From positions 1 to 7,375 of the forward strand of contig WRBU01000050.1 in NCBI GenBank assembly GCA_009784355.1: DNA of 7,375 bases, in the 5' to 3' direction. Below, in pieces: positions 5,830 through 7,375 of the stretch. Every line of letters starts with the position of its first letter. The first letter of the stretch is position 1. A program made the position numbers and the translations under genes. The stretch is from Defluviitaleaceae bacterium. GTDB taxonomy: Bacteria > Bacillota > Clostridia > Lachnospirales > WRAX01. The notes under the pieces were generated by a model. It saw only the letters and a program-made list of their open reading frames with translations. It made no database searches and was not told the origin of the DNA.

Positions 5830-6477
5830 TTGAGTAAAGTAGTATCTATCGAAAAGGCAATCGAAAATATTAAAGACGGGTCAACCATCATGTTTGGCGG
5901 CTTTATGGCAAATGGCACAGCAGAGAGCGTTGTTGACGCTCTTGTTGCCAAAGGCGTGCAGAATTTAACGATAATCTGCAACGACTCTGGCTATATTGAC
6001 AAAGGCGTTGGCAAGCTAATTACAAACAAACAGTGCAAAAAAATTATTACAAGTCATATAGGACTAAACAAAGAAACGGGACGGCAGATGAACGAAGGAG
6101 AACTTGAGGTTGTCCTTGTGCCGCAGGGTACATTGGTTGAGCAAATACGCTCTGGCGGATACGGCTTGGGCGGCGTGCTTACCAAAACGGGGCTTGACAC
6201 ATTGGTGGCAGAAGGCAAACAAACCGTTGACGTGGACGGAGAAACATACCTGCTAGAAAAGCCGCTTCGTGCCGATTTTGCTATTTTGCGTGGCTCTGTG
6301 GTAGATAAAGGCGGAAATATCGTGTACCACGGTAGTACCAACAATTTTAACAATGTGATGGCATCTGCCGCAGACACTGTTATTGTTGAAGCTGAAACTC
6401 TTGTGGAAATAGGTGAAATTGACCAAAACCACGTTATTACTTCGGGAATTTTTGTTGATTATATTTTGCAATCATAA
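5830..6477 (+). CDS. atoD: Acetate/butyrate-acetoacetate CoA-transferase subunit A
   Basis: The 215-residue product aligns from memory along its whole length with E. coli AtoD: DGSTIMFGGFMANGT (16-30), the CoA-transferase family signature; SHIGLNKETGRQM; VLVPQGTLVEQIRSGG; LLEKPLRAD; and VITSGIFVDYI near the end. With subunit B it moves CoA between acyl-CoA (butyryl- or acetyl-CoA) and acetoacetate through a glutamyl-CoA intermediate on subunit B. The position after GGFxxxGx that is proline in E. coli AtoD is Ala31 here. The start is TTG at 5830 after GGGAGG. Unusually, the partner atoA does not follow directly: a 106-residue gene lies between them. The enzyme would release butyrate and make acetoacetyl-CoA for the thiolase coded first in the operon. 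Confidence 0.95.
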   Translation: MSKVVSIEKAIENIKDGSTIMFGGFMANGTAESVVDALVAKGVQNLTIICNDSGYIDKGVGKLITNKQCKKIITSHIGLNKETGRQMNEGELEVVLVPQGTLVEQIRSGGYGLGGVLTKTGLDTLVAEGKQTVDVDGETYLLEKPLRADFAILRGSVVDKGGNIVYHGSTNNFNNVMASAADTVIVEAETLVEIGEIDQNHVITSGIFVDYILQS

Positions 6478-6513
6478 CAATCATTACGGGCGACTCACCA
6501 TAATCTCTTAATT

Positions 6514-6520
6514 AAGGAGG
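6514..6520 (+). promoter_or_regulatory. Ribosome binding site of the small inserted gene
   Basis: AAGGAGG is a near-perfect ribosome site. It is 7 nt before ATG 6528 but only 1 nt before ATG 6522, so 6528 is taken as the start. It is one of the strongest ribosome sites in the window. Confidence 0.75.
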
Positions 6521-6527
6521 AATGTTT

Positions 6528-6848
6528 ATGGATAGCAAAACACTCAAAGACAAGTTTGATAACGATATACAGATTGTCTTTCAAAAAGCGAAAAAATTAG
6601 GATATAACCCTAACTATGCGCAGCAAATGGTTTCAGAATATGGCGTTATCCAAGCTGTAAAAAAACTAATTAATTCCGATAAGCCTTCTAGTGGTTTTGC
6701 GAAATTATGGGAGTTAAAGCGGCTTGAGCTGTCTTTTGAAGCCCACGTGTTGAGAGATGAATACAGCACACTATTTACTGATGAGGAAAGAAAAAAGTGC
6801 CGCCAACGCCTTGAGGAAAATGGCTATGAATTAGATGGAGGTCAATGA
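6528..6848 (+). CDS. Small conserved-looking protein of unknown function between atoD and atoA
   Basis: The product has 106 residues, is rich in charged and helical stretches, and has no signal or membrane segment. Visible parts are KKLGYNPNYAQQMVSEYG (22-39), a short helix AVKKLINSDKPSSGF (43-57), LWELKRLELSFEAHVL (60-75) and LFTDEERKKCRQRLEENGY (82-100). I recall similar small proteins (GYNPxYFxxM...GFxxLWELxRLdLSvEalVL...LFTxeE) in many bacteria, alone or attached to larger proteins, but I cannot name the family or a function. It has a strong ribosome site, is 50 nt after atoD, and its stop is 3 nt before the atoA start, so it is very probably expressed in the same operon. Placed between two CoA-transferase subunits it could be an accessory or a chance insertion; nothing decides this. 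Confidence 0.82.
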   Translation: MDSKTLKDKFDNDIQIVFQKAKKLGYNPNYAQQMVSEYGVIQAVKKLINSDKPSSGFAKLWELKRLELSFEAHVLRDEYSTLFTDEERKKCRQRLEENGYELDGGQ

Positions 6849-6851
6849 ATT

Positions 6852-7375
6852 ATGGATAAGGATATGATACAAGATTTCATAGCAAGGCGTGTGGCAAAGG
6901 AGTTATGCGACGGGTCTGTGGTGAATTTGGGCATTGGCTTACCAACACGTGTGGCTAATTTTGTGCCTGACGGCATGGTGGTGCATTTTCAAAGCGAAAA
7001 TGGCTTTGTGGGATTGGGGCCAACCCCTGCTCCTGAAGATGTAAACCCAAACATACAAAATGCTGGCGGGCAGCCTGTTACGATTTTGGCTGGCGGTGCG
7101 TTTTTTGACTCTGCTACATCCTTTGGCATTATTCGTGGCGGACACGTGGATTTGACGGTGCTTGGGGCATTGCAGGTGGACGAAAAGGGTAATATAGCAA
7201 ACTACATGATACCCAGCAAACTTGTTCCCGGAATGGGTGGGGCTATGGATTTGTTAAGCGGGGCAAAAAAAGTTATTGTTGCTATGGAGCATACCGCAAA
7301 AGGAAATGCGAAAATTTTACCTTTGTGTGATTTGCCTCTAACCGCCGCTGGTTGTGTGGATTTGATTATAACCGA
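6852..7375 (+). CDS. atoA: Acetate/butyrate-acetoacetate CoA-transferase subunit B, 3' end cut by window edge
   Basis: I translated this frame by hand: it is open from ATG 6852 to the right edge (174 residues of about 215 usual). It matches E. coli AtoA closely: [23 protein letters not shown], then [12 protein letters not shown] with Glu49, the residue that forms the glutamyl-CoA intermediate in this family. It continues with [53 protein letters not shown] and AMEHTAKG. The ribosome site GGAGGT (6837-6842) lies 9 nt upstream inside the preceding small gene; an ATG at 6845 leads at once to a stop and is not used. It works with AtoD as a heteromeric CoA-transferase. Confidence 0.95.
   Translation, partial: MDKDMIQDFIARRVAKELCDGSVVNLGIGLPTRVANFVPDGMVVHFQSENGFVGLGPTPAPEDVNPNIQNAGGQPVTILAGGAFFDSATSFGIIRGGHVDLTVLGALQVDEKGNIANYMIPSKLVPGMGGAMDLLSGAKKVIVAMEHTAKGNAKILPLCDLPLTAAGCVDLIIT

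Noticed and set aside
6478..6527. Possible terminator or promoter between atoD and the small gene
   Set aside because: There is no stem with a T-run and no -35/-10 pair at usable spacing; it appears to be a plain leader with a strong ribosome site.
1..7375. tRNA, rRNA, CRISPR array, insertion sequence or attachment site
   Set aside because: No such structure was seen by eye; the window is nearly all coding and the only notable repeats are the short ones listed.

Overview
The window looks like part of the chromosome of a strictly anaerobic, amino-acid-fermenting, butyrate-forming bacterium, most likely a clostridial Firmicute. The reasons are the gene content (2-hydroxyacyl-CoA dehydratase-type activase proteins, thiolase, butyrate/acetoacetate CoA-transferase), strong GGAGG-type ribosome binding sites, sigma-A-like promoters, a TTG start and a moderate to low G+C content judged by eye. 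No mobile element, RNA gene or CRISPR array is visible, and the DNA is almost fully coding.

Layout: two gene sets diverge from a regulatory region of about 100 bp (3885-3986). Leftward (minus strand) come a P-loop protein resembling KamB, a reactivase subunit of lysine 5,6-aminomutase (2976-3884), then a tightly packed three-gene set. That set holds two different proteins of the 2-hydroxyacyl-CoA dehydratase / activase-related type (1992-2924 and 926-2008) and an ATP-hydrolysing CoA-dehydratase activase (starting at 929, running off the left edge). The three-gene set has its own near-consensus promoter, embedded in the end of the KamB-like gene, with a Rex-like operator at the predicted transcription start.

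Rightward (plus strand) come an acetyl-CoA acetyltransferase (thiolase, 3987-5165), a translationally coupled GNAT acetyltransferase (5162-5785), CoA-transferase subunit A (atoD, TTG start, 5830-6477), a small 106-residue protein of unknown function (6528-6848), and CoA-transferase subunit B (atoA, 6852 to beyond the right edge). A consensus extended -10 promoter precedes the thiolase, and a perfect 12-bp palindrome covers its -35 region.

How the genes may work together: in lysine fermentation to acetate and butyrate, acetoacetate is activated by butyryl-CoA:acetoacetate CoA-transferase (AtoDA) and the acetoacetyl-CoA is split by thiolase. Those are the three identifiable enzyme genes on the right, and the KamB-like protein points to the same pathway. 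The aminomutase and the Kdd/Kce/Kal enzymes are not in this window, so this assignment is an inference from context. The role of the activase trio is not known; it has the features of an ATP-driven low-potential electron donor (activase) plus a two-subunit iron-sulfur acceptor. Its place next to a KamB-like gene is the most interesting feature here.
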